A stretch of 64,000 nt of DNA from Magnetococcales bacterium (GTDB lineage Bacteria; Pseudomonadota; Magnetococcia; Magnetococcales; Magnetaquicoccaceae), in the NCBI GenBank assembly GCA_011089965.1, contig JAANAU010000009.1, forward strand, positions 1-64,000. The letters are read 5' to 3'. A program made the position numbers and the translations under genes. This document shows, piece by piece, positions 38,774 through 48,351 of the stretch (within the stretch, counting starts at the first letter, position 1; every line of letters starts with the position of its first letter). The notes under the pieces are model-generated. The model was not told where the DNA came from. It worked only from the letters and a program-made list of their open reading frames with translations, and did no database searches.

Positions 38774-40231
38774 ATGAAACCCCTGTTGACCCTGCTCGTT
38801 CTGCCGATCTGCGGTGCCCTGGTGATCGCGGTCGCATCCAGACGTTTCACCCACCCGCTGGCCATTGGCAGCGCCCTGATCACCCTTGGGACCGCTCTGT
38901 GGGTGACCGGACTGTTTTCTGCATCCCTGGTTGGACCCCAACTGCTGGAAAAGACCCTGTGGCGTCCCCAGTCGGGCAGCTCGTTTGCTTTGGGCGTGGA
39001 TGGCATCTCCTTGCCCATGGTGCTGCTGGCAGCTCTGCTGTCGCTCGTGGCCATTCTGGCTTCGGGCAGGGTGCAGAAGCGCGTTAAAATTTATTTCATT
39101 TCCCTGTTGCTCCTGGAGAGCGCCATGTTCGGAGTCTTCATGGCCTGGGACTGGTCGATCTTCTATATCTTTTGGGAATTGACCCTGCTGCCGCTCTTTT
39201 TTCTGATCAACGGCTTTGGCGGCAAAGAACGCAATCGGGCAGCACTCAACTTCGTGCTTTATACCATGGGTGGATCGGTTTTTTTATTGATTGGGCTGTT
39301 GCTGGCTTATGATGCATCGCAACAGCATTCTTTTTTTATGAGCGAGATGAGTGCCGGATTGCGTGGTCTGGGGCGCGAACAGCAGGTCGTCATCTTTTTG
39401 GGATTTCTGATCGGGTTTGGGGTCAAGATGCCGATCTTCCCTCTGCATGGCTGGTTGCCTCTGGCCCATGTGGAGGCCCCGAGTGCCGTGAGCATACTGT
39501 TGTCCGGGGTTTTGTTGAAAATGGGGTCATATGGCCTGGTGCGCATTGCCATGATGTTGCCGGATGCGGTTGTGGCCTTGCAGGGTGTGCTGGTTGCGTT
39601 GGCTGTGGTCAATCTGGTGCATGGGGGTGTCCTTGCCTGGCAGCAACGGGATCTGAAGCGGATGATCGCCTACTCCTCGGTCAGCCATATGGGGGTGGTG
39701 CTGCTGGGGATTGCGGCTCTCAACCAGGCGGGCATCACCGGAGCCATGTTGCAGATGGTTGCCCATGGCGTGACCGCTGCCGCCATGTTTCTGGCCATTG
39801 CTTTGCTCTACGAACGCACCCATACCCGGGATCTGCGCGATTATGGTTCTTTGACACGCATTGCGCCGCATTTTTCTTTTTTTGTGGCGGTGGCCTTCAT
39901 GGCTGCCGTGGGCGTGCCGGGTACGGCGGGTTTCATGGCCGAGTTGCATGTTCTGTATGCCGGATTGCAACGCTGGGGTTGGGTGGCACTGGTATTGACT
40001 CTGGCCATGCTGGTGAGTGCCGCCTATGCACTGCGTACCGTGGGGTGTCTGTGTACCGGTCCGGAGCAGCCCCGTCTGGGTGTGTTGACCCCGATGGCCC
40101 CTGTGGAGCGGGTTGCGGTTGGCCTGTTGACCGTGGCCATCGTGTTTCTCGGGCTGGTCCCTGGACCACTGCTTGCGCTGATGCGGGCCACCCTGGTTCA
40201 TTTTGGCGACCTGTTCGCAGGCCGTTTGTGA
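38774..40231 (+). CDS. NuoM-like antiporter subunit of the dab cluster (subunit 1)
   Basis: A 485-residue membrane protein with about 14 helices, of the complex I / Mrp antiporter family. Key residues for proton transfer are present: Glu in YIFWELTLLPLFF, Lys in FGVKMPIFPLHGWLP, Lys in VLLKMGSYGL, Lys in DLKRMIAYSSVSHMG and Glu in TAGFMAELH. It looks like a fully functional NuoM-type proton channel. No other nuo genes are nearby. It lies 10 bp before dabA, so the energy it provides is probably used for inorganic carbon uptake. Confidence 0.9.
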   Translation: MKPLLTLLVLPICGALVIAVASRRFTHPLAIGSALITLGTALWVTGLFSASLVGPQLLEKTLWRPQSGSSFALGVDGISLPMVLLAALLSLVAILASGRVQKRVKIYFISLLLLESAMFGVFMAWDWSIFYIFWELTLLPLFFLINGFGGKERNRAALNFVLYTMGGSVFLLIGLLLAYDASQQHSFFMSEMSAGLRGLGREQQVVIFLGFLIGFGVKMPIFPLHGWLPLAHVEAPSAVSILLSGVLLKMGSYGLVRIAMMLPDAVVALQGVLVALAVVNLVHGGVLAWQQRDLKRMIAYSSVSHMGVVLLGIAALNQAGITGAMLQMVAHGVTAAAMFLAIALLYERTHTRDLRDYGSLTRIAPHFSFFVAVAFMAAVGVPGTAGFMAELHVLYAGLQRWGWVALVLTLAMLVSAAYALRTVGCLCTGPEQPRLGVLTPMAPVERVAVGLLTVAIVFLGLVPGPLLALMRATLVHFGDLFAGRL

Positions 40232-40241
40232 GACCTGGACC

Positions 40242-43200
40242 ATGCATGAGACCCCCTCATCAGGCCGAATGGCCCGCATCCGGGAGACGCTCCACCATCT
40301 GGAGCATCTGTTGCCCGGACAGGCGGCCATCACCGATTTCATCCATCACAATACCCTGCACGGATTCCAGCATCTGCCGTTCCCACGTGCCCTGGCCGAG
40401 GCGCGGCGCTGGACGGGCATTTATGGATATCTCCCGCCTGAACGGTTTCGGGCTTTGTATGCGCAAGGCCGTATCACCCGGGCCGATCTGGAGTGGGTCA
40501 TCCGGCAGGATCCGGAGCTGCGGGCCGCTGAACCCCTTGGTCCGACCCATCGCCTGGAGGTGATCTGCCTGCAACTGCTGCACGGGATCGCCCCCATCTC
40601 CCCCCGTCAGCTCTCCTGGCAGATTGAAGAGCAGGGGGCGTTGGAACGGTTTCAGTCCGGCGTCTCCCCTGAGGCTGTGCAGGCTGTGCTTCAGGGCAAA
40701 ACGCAGACGGCGGTGCTGGAAGATCTTTGGCGGGCATGTCTGGATGGTTTTGGTCTGAGTCATGGCCACTGGTTTTGCGAGGAGCGGCTTGATCACGCCA
40801 GCAATGAGGCGTTTCTGGATGAGGATCAGGTGAGTCTTTCCCAACAGGCCATCATTGCCGCCATTCGTGCCGCAGCCGGGCGTTCCTGGTCCGAGTTGTC
40901 CGGTCAGGTCGGGGTCACGCTCACCTTGAGCGGTCTTTTGCGCGCCGTGACCGGCATGGATCTGTCCGAAGCCATCCGGCCCTATCTGGTGCGCCTGTTG
41001 GGTGCGTTTCTGGATCTTGGGGTGGCGAGCTGGACATTGCCGGAGCGCGAGGCCGGTTTGTATCAGACCTGGAAAAAGGGTGCGACCACAGAGCTGGCCC
41101 AGGCCTTGGACGAGATGCCCGACTGGTCGGAGTGGTTGGCCGATCTGCCGGAGACGGCGGAAGAGGCCCTTGCCGATGGTCTGTTGCGGTTGGGTCTGCC
41201 TGAGGAGCGGTGGGCCGGATATCTGCAACGGTTGGCTTTGGAGTTGCCGGGTTGGGCTGGCATGGTCTGTTGGCGCAGCCAACGGCCCGGATATGGCGGC
41301 AGTACGGCGCGGGTGGCGTTGGCCGATTATCTGGCCGTGCGGTTGATCCTGGAGCGTTGGCAGGCGGCGCGATTGTGCCGCTCCATCTGGTTGATCGAAC
41401 CCACTTTGGACACTTTGGGTTGGTATTTCCATCGTTATCGTGGTGAATTCCTGGTACGGCGCGCCCTGTTTGCCGGTGAGTTGGACGACTCTTTGACCAC
41501 CCGTGCCACCCGGTTGTTGCATCGTTCTCCCACGGATCCGGATCTGGCTCCCGAGTGGCGCAAACTGGCCTTGGCGCTCTGGAAACAGACAGGAACTCCG
41601 GAAACCGTCCGGGTGAGTGCCAGCAGGCAGGCTTGGCCATTGTTTCTGTTGGCCCAGCATCTCGGTTGGAGTGCTGCGCAACTGCGCTCCTGGAACGAGA
41701 CGAACCTGGCGGCACAGCTTCTGGAACAGGTGCAGGCCATGGATGACGCAAAGGCCGGATTGCTCTGGTTGTGTGCCTATGAGCGTCACTACCGGGAAGA
41801 GATCTTTGCCGCCTTGCGGGCCAATCGGGGGAGGGGGCGTTGGTTGCGGCGCGACCAGGGGGTGCCATCGGCTCAGGTGCTTTTTTGCATGGATGACCGG
41901 GAGGAGGGGATCCGGCGTCATCTTGAGGAACAGGATCCCACCATTGAAACCCTTGGGGCTGCCGGATTTTTTGGTGTGCCGGTCCATTGGCAGGGGTTGG
42001 ATGATGTCACCACGACGGCATTGTGTCCGGTTGTCGTGGTTCCGTCCCACAAGGTGCAAGAGTTGCCGTTGGAGGCTGGAGATGGCGTCTGGCATCGGCA
42101 TCGTTTCTTGCGCCGGGTGACTTCGGGGTGGAAACGGCTGTTGACCCGTGAGAGTCATCGCGGTTTTCTGGTGCCGACTTTGGTATCTTTTTTGTTGGCG
42201 CCGTGGGTGTGGTTGGAGTTGGTGGTGCGCGGCTGGTGGCCGGTGTTGTGGGCCAGGTGGATGGACAAGCTGGCATTGTGGTTGGATCCGCCTGTGGTCA
42301 CCCGGATGACCCGGAGTGCGTTGGATCCGACAGCCGTGGCCACGCCAGTTGCACCCCGTTTGGGGTTCACCCTGGATGAGCAGGCCGGGCGGGTGGCGGG
42401 TTTGTTGCGTACCATGGGTTTGACCCATGGGTTTGCCTCTGTGGTGGCGATTCTCGGTCACGGGGGCAGCAGTGTGAACAATCCCCATTTGGCTGCCTAT
42501 GATTGCGGGGCGTGCAGCGGTCGTCATGGCGGACCCAATGCCCGTCTGTTCGCTGCCATGGCCAATGATCCCGACGTGCGGTTGCGGTTGGCTCAGCAGG
42601 GGATCTCCATTCCGGAGCATTGTTGGTTTGTGGGGGGGGAGCACAATACCGGCAACGAACGGATTGCCTGGTTTGATCTGGATCTCATGCCGTCCGTGGC
42701 ACGGGTGGCCATGGAGCGGTTGATGCGCTCTTTGGAAGAGGCCCGGTTGGGATCGGCCCATGAGCGTGCCCGGCGTTTGGCCTCGGCGCCGCACGGAGCG
42801 GATCGGCAGCGTGCCTTGGATCATATGGGCGGGCGGGCGGTGGACATCAGTCAGGCCAGACCGGAGTTGGGTCATGCCACCAATGCCGTGGCGGTGATCG
42901 GGCGTCGTGCTGTGACGCAGGGTGTTTTTTTTGATCGGCGCATGTTTTTGATCTCTTATGATCCCACCCAGGATCCGGAGGGGTTGATTGTGGAGTCGAT
43001 TTTGCTGGCTGCCGGACCGGTGGGTGCGGGCATCAGTTTGGAGTATTATTTTTCCAGTGTGGACAATGAGCGGTTTGGTTGTGGCACCAAGGTGGCGCAT
43101 AATCTGACCGGATTGTTTGGGGTGATGGACGGGACGGCTTCGGATTTGCGCACCGGTTTGCCCCGTCAGATGGTGGAGATTCACGAGCCGATGCGGTTGT

Positions 43201-43460
43201 TGGTGATTGTCGAGCAGCGTCCGGAGATTTTGACGATCATTTATCAGCGTCAGGAGGCGTTGCAAGAGTTGGTTGGCAATGGTTGGGTTGTGTTGGCGGC
43301 ATTGGATCCGGAGAGTGGTGTGGTGCATGAGTTCTCTCCCCGGTCGGGTTGGAGTGTCTGGTCCGAAGGGGATCGCTCTCCGCTTCCGGAGGTGGCCCGT
43401 TCGGCGGATTGGTACAGGGGTCATTCCGGGCCATTGGCTCCGGCATTGATTGCCATCTGA
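40242..43460 (+). CDS. dabA: DabA, inorganic-carbon uptake protein (DUF2309/UPF0753)
   Basis: A 1072-residue peripheral membrane protein distantly related to beta-carbonic anhydrases. In Halothiobacillus, DabA binds zinc and, with the membrane protein DabB, performs energy-driven hydration of CO2 to bicarbonate. The zinc ligands are conserved with the right spacing: Cys549 and Asp551 in FCMDDREEG, His740 in GHGGSSVNNPH and Cys755 in YDCGACSGR. It is a long DabA, over 200 residues more than the short type. It lies after a NuoM-like gene and before three more antiporter-like genes, separated from the latter by a repeat. Confidence 0.95.
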   Translation: MHETPSSGRMARIRETLHHLEHLLPGQAAITDFIHHNTLHGFQHLPFPRALAEARRWTGIYGYLPPERFRALYAQGRITRADLEWVIRQDPELRAAEPLGPTHRLEVICLQLLHGIAPISPRQLSWQIEEQGALERFQSGVSPEAVQAVLQGKTQTAVLEDLWRACLDGFGLSHGHWFCEERLDHASNEAFLDEDQVSLSQQAIIAAIRAAAGRSWSELSGQVGVTLTLSGLLRAVTGMDLSEAIRPYLVRLLGAFLDLGVASWTLPEREAGLYQTWKKGATTELAQALDEMPDWSEWLADLPETAEEALADGLLRLGLPEERWAGYLQRLALELPGWAGMVCWRSQRPGYGGSTARVALADYLAVRLILERWQAARLCRSIWLIEPTLDTLGWYFHRYRGEFLVRRALFAGELDDSLTTRATRLLHRSPTDPDLAPEWRKLALALWKQTGTPETVRVSASRQAWPLFLLAQHLGWSAAQLRSWNETNLAAQLLEQVQAMDDAKAGLLWLCAYERHYREEIFAALRANRGRGRWLRRDQGVPSAQVLFCMDDREEGIRRHLEEQDPTIETLGAAGFFGVPVHWQGLDDVTTTALCPVVVVPSHKVQELPLEAGDGVWHRHRFLRRVTSGWKRLLTRESHRGFLVPTLVSFLLAPWVWLELVVRGWWPVLWARWMDKLALWLDPPVVTRMTRSALDPTAVATPVAPRLGFTLDEQAGRVAGLLRTMGLTHGFASVVAILGHGGSSVNNPHLAAYDCGACSGRHGGPNARLFAAMANDPDVRLRLAQQGISIPEHCWFVGGEHNTGNERIAWFDLDLMPSVARVAMERLMRSLEEARLGSAHERARRLASAPHGADRQRALDHMGGRAVDISQARPELGHATNAVAVIGRRAVTQGVFFDRRMFLISYDPTQDPEGLIVESILLAAGPVGAGISLEYYFSSVDNERFGCGTKVAHNLTGLFGVMDGTASDLRTGLPRQMVEIHEPMRLLVIVEQRPEILTIIYQRQEALQELVGNGWVVLAALDPESGVVHEFSPRSGWSVWSEGDRSPLPEVARSADWYRGHSGPLAPALIAI

Positions 43461-43470
43461 GCGGACAAAG

Positions 43471-43660
43471 GATTGAAAAAAAAGAGGGGGTCTGGGGGAT
43501 TCATTCCCCAGGGTTTTAATGTTTTAATGCTTTAAAAAATAAAAAAATAAAAAAATAAAATATTAATATTTTTGTTTAAAAGATTAAAAGATTAAAAGAT
43601 AAAGTCCCAAGGGCTTCGCCCCTGGACCCCACCAGGGGCCATTGGCCCCTGGACCCCGAT
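43471..43660. repeat. Composite palindromic repeat inside the dab cluster (copy 8)
   Basis: Starts 11 bp after the dabA stop with GATTGAAAAAAAAG, a slightly imperfect core palindrome (CTGGGGGATTCATTCCCCAG), an AT-rich part with AAATATTAATATTT, three to four AAAAGATT units, and the CCAGGGGCCATTGGCCCCTGG-type palindrome. Terminal inverted repeats are absent. It fills the gap before the DabB-like gene. Confidence 0.85.
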
Positions 43661-43686
43661 GATGGTTCAACTCCTGGGAGTCGAAA

Positions 43687-45234
43687 ATGTCTTGGCTGAA
43701 TGTGTGGCCCCTGATGATCCCGTTGATGCCAGGATTGGCAGCCCTGTGGATTGGTGGTGTGATGGGTGCCCGGAACCAATCCGAACGCCATACGGCCTGG
43801 ATCGCCCTGACAAGCATGATGATCTCGCTGCTGGGAATCGTGACCCTGGATCTGTGGTCAATATGGCAAGGTCTGCCAGGCCACCGGATCTGGCAAACCT
43901 GGTGGGAAAGCGGTGGCACCCGCATCACCATCAGCTGGCTGCTGGACCTGCCAGCCCTGGTCATGACCACTCTGGTGGCACTGGGATGCCTGACGGCAGG
44001 TCGGTTCGGCATAAATTACATGCACCGGGAACCCGGCTTCCACCGCTTTTTTGCCACCTTGTGCCTCTTTGCCAGCGGCATGTTCTGGATTGCCCTGGCC
44101 GGCAATGCGCTCCTGACCTTTGTGGGATGGGAGCTGGCCGGAGTGGCCTCGTTCCTGCTGATCTCCTATGCCCGCGAACGTACCACCGCTGCTGAAAATG
44201 CCACCCGCGCCCTGATGACCAATCGGTTCGGAGATGCCGGAATGCTGTTTTCCCTGGCCATGACCCTGGCTGCGGTGGGCAGCGTCGAATGGCCCCGCAT
44301 CCTGAATGCCGATTTCCCTCCCGGTGCCCCACCCATTCCCATCATACTGCTGGGCTTCCTGGTGGCAGCCCTGGCCAAATCCGCCCAAATCCCGTTTTTT
44401 GCCTGGATCGCCCGCGCCCTGGAAGGCCCAACCCCGTCAAGCGCCCTGTTCTATGGCTCCCTTCTGGCCCATGCCGGAGTGTTCCTGGTGATTCGCCTGG
44501 AACCTCTGTTGTGGCACTCCCCCATGTGGATGACCCTTTTGATGCTGCTCGGCCTGACCACCGCCATCCTGGCCCCGGCCATCGGACGGGTGCAGAGCGA
44601 TGTCAAAAGCGCATTGATCTTCTCCACTCAAGCCCAGATCGGATGGATGTTCTTTGCCTGCGGGGCCGGCCTGTTTGACCTGGCCCTGGTCCATATGACC
44701 ATGCACGCCTCCTGGAGGTTTTATCAATTCCTGTTGGCCCCTTCGTACCTGCAACAGGGGGGCATGACTGCCCGACAGGTGCCAGGATGGCTGGCGCGCA
44801 GCCGCTCTCTCTACCACTTTGCCCTGCAACGCGGCTGGTTCGACAACTTGACCGATGCGTTGATCACACGTCCCACCCTGGCACTGGCCCAGGACGCACG
44901 CCTGTTCGAGGAGGTGGTGGTCAACCGCATCGCCGGTCGCCCCACACATGAAATCATGCTCGCCCAACGGGCGGAATGGGATGACCCCTTGATCCAACCC
45001 CTCCCGGACGCACACGCGATCACACAAGGACGCGGACTCTTTGGACGACTGCTGGAGAAAATGGCGCACATCCTCTCCTGGTTTGAAGAACGGTTGGTGC
45101 TCAACAGCAGTGGAGATGGCCTGGTGCAGGGGTTGCGCTTCCTGGGGGACTATCTGCGCCACATCGATCTGTCACTCGGCAAGCCACGCTATTTGATCTT
45201 GATGATCGTATTGACCTTTTTGGTGATTCTTTAG
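43687..45234 (+). CDS. dabB: DabB-like / NuoL-like antiporter subunit (subunit 2)
   Basis: A 515-residue membrane protein of the NuoL/DabB type. It keeps Glu in FVGWELAGVASF, Lys in ALAKSAQIPFFAWIARALEGPTP-like context and Lys in DVKSALIFSTQAQIGW. HMTMHASWRFYQFLL has Arg where NuoL has Lys, in a segment where DabB proteins also vary. It has no long lateral C-terminal helix of the NuoL kind. This is the most likely direct partner of DabA, which in known systems needs one such protein. The order here (dabA first) is the reverse of the usual dabB-dabA. The next gene starts 4 bp downstream. Confidence 0.85.
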   Translation: MSWLNVWPLMIPLMPGLAALWIGGVMGARNQSERHTAWIALTSMMISLLGIVTLDLWSIWQGLPGHRIWQTWWESGGTRITISWLLDLPALVMTTLVALGCLTAGRFGINYMHREPGFHRFFATLCLFASGMFWIALAGNALLTFVGWELAGVASFLLISYARERTTAAENATRALMTNRFGDAGMLFSLAMTLAAVGSVEWPRILNADFPPGAPPIPIILLGFLVAALAKSAQIPFFAWIARALEGPTPSSALFYGSLLAHAGVFLVIRLEPLLWHSPMWMTLLMLLGLTTAILAPAIGRVQSDVKSALIFSTQAQIGWMFFACGAGLFDLALVHMTMHASWRFYQFLLAPSYLQQGGMTARQVPGWLARSRSLYHFALQRGWFDNLTDALITRPTLALAQDARLFEEVVVNRIAGRPTHEIMLAQRAEWDDPLIQPLPDAHAITQGRGLFGRLLEKMAHILSWFEERLVLNSSGDGLVQGLRFLGDYLRHIDLSLGKPRYLILMIVLTFLVIL

Positions 45235-45238
45235 ATCC

Positions 45239-46744
45239 ATGACCTCGAACCCGTTCCTGCTTGGATGGATGCAACTGCTGCCGGTGATCGGTGCCCTCGG
45301 GTTGCTGTTCATACGCAATCAAAGAGTCGGCTGGTGGATTGCATTGGGATGCACGGTCGGCGAACTGCTTTTGGCCTGGCAACTGCTGAACCTCTTTGAT
45401 CCTGAGGCAATCACCTGGCAATGGCATACCCGCCTGCCCGTGACCCGCGCGCTGGTGCAACTCTCGGGTGCAGATGGCATGACGGTTCTGTTCGTGCTGC
45501 TGACCAGCCTGTTGGCACTGCTGGTGGTGCTGTACGGCGGACTGGTGCGCCGTTATGACCAACTGCCACGTTTTTTCTCCGTGGTGCTGGCGTGCGAGGC
45601 TGCCCTGATCGGCCAGTTCGCCGCCCTGGATCTGCTCTGGTTCATCCTGATGGCCGCCATCCAAACGGTCTGTATCAGTCATCTCTTTGCCAACTGGTCC
45701 CTCTCTTCGGACGAACGCACGGCCATGGTGCGCTACAACCAGTTCATGGGCACCAGCCTGCTGCTGCTGCTGGCCGCAGCCCTGATGCTCGGCTGGAACC
45801 ATGCCCTCCTGCACGATGGTCGCTGGAGCTTTGAATGGCCGCTCCTGGTTGAAGACTACCGCTCCAACTATCTTCAAACCGTGATTTTCTATCTTCTTTT
45901 CTATGGATTGGCCATCCGTCTGCCCCTCTTTCCCCTGCATGGCTGGCTCCCCCAGGTGATGGAACACGGAACCGTGGCCTCGGCCATGGTGCTGCTTCTG
46001 GGGGTGAAAACCGGTATCTATGGAATTGTCCGGTTTGTGCTTCCCTTGTTTCCCGATGCCGTATGGCAATGGCACAACCATGTGATCGTGTTTGCCGTGG
46101 TCGGGATCTTCTACAGCGCCCTTCTGGCCCTGGTCCAAACCAATCTGCGCAAGCTTCTGGCCTATGCGGTGATCAGCCATACCGGCATTCTGGTGATCGG
46201 ACTCTTCAGCCTGCACCCGCATGCCTTTCAGGGCAGCCTGATGCTGACCGCTTCGTTTGGCCTGGCCATCTCCACGTTGATGCTCACCGCCGGCATGATC
46301 CATCTGCGTACCCGTGGATTGGCGCTGGAACAACTGGGCGGACTCATTGTTCCCCTGCCGGTGGTCGGGGTCGCCTTTCTGGTGGCCTCCCTGTCGGTCA
46401 TGGGCATGCCCGGCACCCCTGGCTTTGATGCCGTTCACCTGTTGCTGGAGGCGGCCATCGACCGTTTCGGTGCCCTGGTGACCCTGCTGGCGGCCATTGG
46501 CAACCTGACAGCCTCGGCCTGTCTGCTGTGGGCCTTTCAACGCGCCTTTCTGGCCGCACCACTCAAACCCGTCCAGCCGGTCAGCTCTCCAGCCCGCTCC
46601 ACCTGGTTGGAACAGGGACTGGCCGGGGTGCTGATCGTGGTGCAACTGGTGCTGGGCTTTCATGCCGATCCCTGGCTCGATCTGGTCAAACAAACCTCGA
46701 TCCGACTCGCGGCGCCTTACATGGAATCCAGAGACCAGCCATGA
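45239..46744 (+). CDS. Degenerate NuoM/NuoN-like antiporter subunit (subunit 3)
   Basis: A 501-residue, about 14-helix protein of the same family, recognisable by RLPLFPLHGWLPQVMEHGT and NLRKLLAYAVISHTG. Key charged residues are changed: where relatives have Glu in FWELT this protein has Ala (FILMAAIQT), the Lys of GVKxP is Arg (AIRLP), and the Glu of the twelfth-helix motif is missing (GTPGFDAVH). The Lys in LLGVKTGIYG remains. It may no longer pump protons and may serve as a structural subunit. The following gene overlaps its stop by 4 bp. Confidence 0.85.
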   Translation: MTSNPFLLGWMQLLPVIGALGLLFIRNQRVGWWIALGCTVGELLLAWQLLNLFDPEAITWQWHTRLPVTRALVQLSGADGMTVLFVLLTSLLALLVVLYGGLVRRYDQLPRFFSVVLACEAALIGQFAALDLLWFILMAAIQTVCISHLFANWSLSSDERTAMVRYNQFMGTSLLLLLAAALMLGWNHALLHDGRWSFEWPLLVEDYRSNYLQTVIFYLLFYGLAIRLPLFPLHGWLPQVMEHGTVASAMVLLLGVKTGIYGIVRFVLPLFPDAVWQWHNHVIVFAVVGIFYSALLALVQTNLRKLLAYAVISHTGILVIGLFSLHPHAFQGSLMLTASFGLAISTLMLTAGMIHLRTRGLALEQLGGLIVPLPVVGVAFLVASLSVMGMPGTPGFDAVHLLLEAAIDRFGALVTLLAAIGNLTASACLLWAFQRAFLAAPLKPVQPVSSPARSTWLEQGLAGVLIVVQLVLGFHADPWLDLVKQTSIRLAAPYMESRDQP

Positions 46745-48210
46745 TCGCCTCCACACCCCCGCACCTGCTTTCGTTGGTGATTGCCTGGCCCCTGGTCGGC
46801 GCCCTGCTGGCCTGGCTGGTCCCGACCGGTCAACAGGCGCGCCGCGTGGCCCTGATCTGGGTCGCAACCGAGTTGGTGCTGGCCGTGATCGTCATGCTGA
46901 ACGTGGATTTTTCCCGGGCCGGTTTCCAACTCCTGGAACGCCATGCCTGGATCCCTTCGTTGGGCATCGAGTATCGGTTGGGCGTGGACGGCGTCTCTGC
47001 CCTGTTCCTGCCCGCCACGGCTCTGCTGTTTCTGGCGGCTGTGGTCGCAAGCTGGCATCTGGCGCAACGGGTCATGCCCCGTCTCTACTTCGCCTTGCTG
47101 CTGTTTCTGGAAGGGGTGACCCTCGGGATCTTCTGCGCTGCGGATCTGGTGCTGTTTTTTCTGTTCTGGGAGCTGACCCTGATTCCACTCCATTTCCTGA
47201 TTGCCTTGTGGGGCATCGGACCCAACCGGCGTCATGCTGCCGTCAAATATACCCTGTTCATGCTGGCAGGGGGAGCCGCCCTGTTGATCGCCTTCCTGCT
47301 CGTGGCCCAGGCCCATCCCGGACCGCAGTCGTTTGATCTGCTGCGTCTGCTCCACGAACCCCTGGCCATCGGACACCAGTGGCCGGTCTTCTTTTTGTTG
47401 CTGTTTGGCTTTGGGGTCAAGATCCCTCTGGTCCCCCTCCATGTCTGGCTGCCGATTGTCGCCATGGAAGGTCCGGTGGCCGTGACCGCCATTCTGACCG
47501 GCATCAAACTGGGAGCCTATGGCCTGATCCGCCTGCTTCTGCCCCTCACCCCGGATGTGGCACAGCAGATGTACTGGCTGCTGGCAGGTCTGGGGGTGGT
47601 CTCCATGGTGTATGGCGCCTTGTCCGCCCTGGCACAGACCAATCTGCGCCGTCTGTTCGCCTTCTCCAGCATCAGTCACATGGGCATGGTGGTGTTGGGC
47701 CTGGCCACCTTCACCATCCAGGGTGTGCAGGGGGCCGTCTTTTATTTATTGAACATGGTGCTGGTCTCTGGCGGATTGTTTCTGTCCATGGGCATGATCC
47801 ATCACCGGCTCGGCTCTACGGATCTGCTTCATCTGGGAGGGCTGGCGCGCCCCATGCCATTGTTGTCTGGATTTTTTCTGCTGTTTGGACTGGCCAGTAT
47901 CGGCCTGCCGCTCACCTCCGGTTTTCCCGGAGAGTTTCTGCTTTTGACCAGCGTCTTGCACCATCACATCGGCTCCGGATTGGCCGCCCTCGGCAGCGTG
48001 ATCCTGGGTGCCGGTTATCTGATCGGGTGTTATCGTCACGCCTTTCTGGGTCCGCTCAATCCTGCGATCCCTGCCGATCTTCCCCCTCTCCTGTTCCGGG
48101 AACAGGCCCTCCTGATCGGCATGGCCGTGTTGATCCTGGTGATCGGCTGGTTCCCGAACCTGATACTGGAGAGCATCCGTCCGGCAGCGGAAGTGTGGCT
48201 GGAACGGTGA
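46741..48210 (+). CDS. NuoM-like antiporter subunit (subunit 4)
   Basis: A 489-residue membrane protein of the NuoM type. Proton-path residues are retained: Glu in FLFWELTLIPLHF, Lys in FGVKIPLVPLHVWLP, Lys in LTGIKLGAYGLI and Glu in GFPGEFLLL; the Lys of NLRRLFAFSSISHMG is Arg. The start overlaps the preceding gene as ATGA, which fixes it. It is the last gene of the dab cluster. A convergent chemoreceptor gene ends 141 bp later; that gap shows no clear terminator. Confidence 0.88.
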   Translation: MIASTPPHLLSLVIAWPLVGALLAWLVPTGQQARRVALIWVATELVLAVIVMLNVDFSRAGFQLLERHAWIPSLGIEYRLGVDGVSALFLPATALLFLAAVVASWHLAQRVMPRLYFALLLFLEGVTLGIFCAADLVLFFLFWELTLIPLHFLIALWGIGPNRRHAAVKYTLFMLAGGAALLIAFLLVAQAHPGPQSFDLLRLLHEPLAIGHQWPVFFLLLFGFGVKIPLVPLHVWLPIVAMEGPVAVTAILTGIKLGAYGLIRLLLPLTPDVAQQMYWLLAGLGVVSMVYGALSALAQTNLRRLFAFSSISHMGMVVLGLATFTIQGVQGAVFYLLNMVLVSGGLFLSMGMIHHRLGSTDLLHLGGLARPMPLLSGFFLLFGLASIGLPLTSGFPGEFLLLTSVLHHHIGSGLAALGSVILGAGYLIGCYRHAFLGPLNPAIPADLPPLLFREQALLIGMAVLILVIGWFPNLILESIRPAAEVWLER

Positions 48211-48351
48211 TGGTGGAAATATCTGGATTTATTAGGATTGTGATTGCGATGTGCCGGACTGGGTTCAGGAAAAGATCTCTGGCGCGGATTCCAGATTGCT
48301 GGAAGCATGGAGTCTGCAACTTATTTGACGCCAGCTCCCTTGATGAAGTGT

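Noticed and set aside
40260-43424. A 1054-codon open frame on the minus strand opposite dabA.
   Set aside because: It is a product of the GC-rich codon bias of dabA. Its translation is rich in Pro, Gln, Arg and His with no recognisable domain, while the plus strand encodes a full DabA with all zinc ligands.
38774-48210. The antiporter-like genes as part of a respiratory complex I operon.
   Set aside because: No nuoA-K, quinone-site or NADH-module genes are present and the genes surround dabA, so a carbon-uptake role is the simpler reading.
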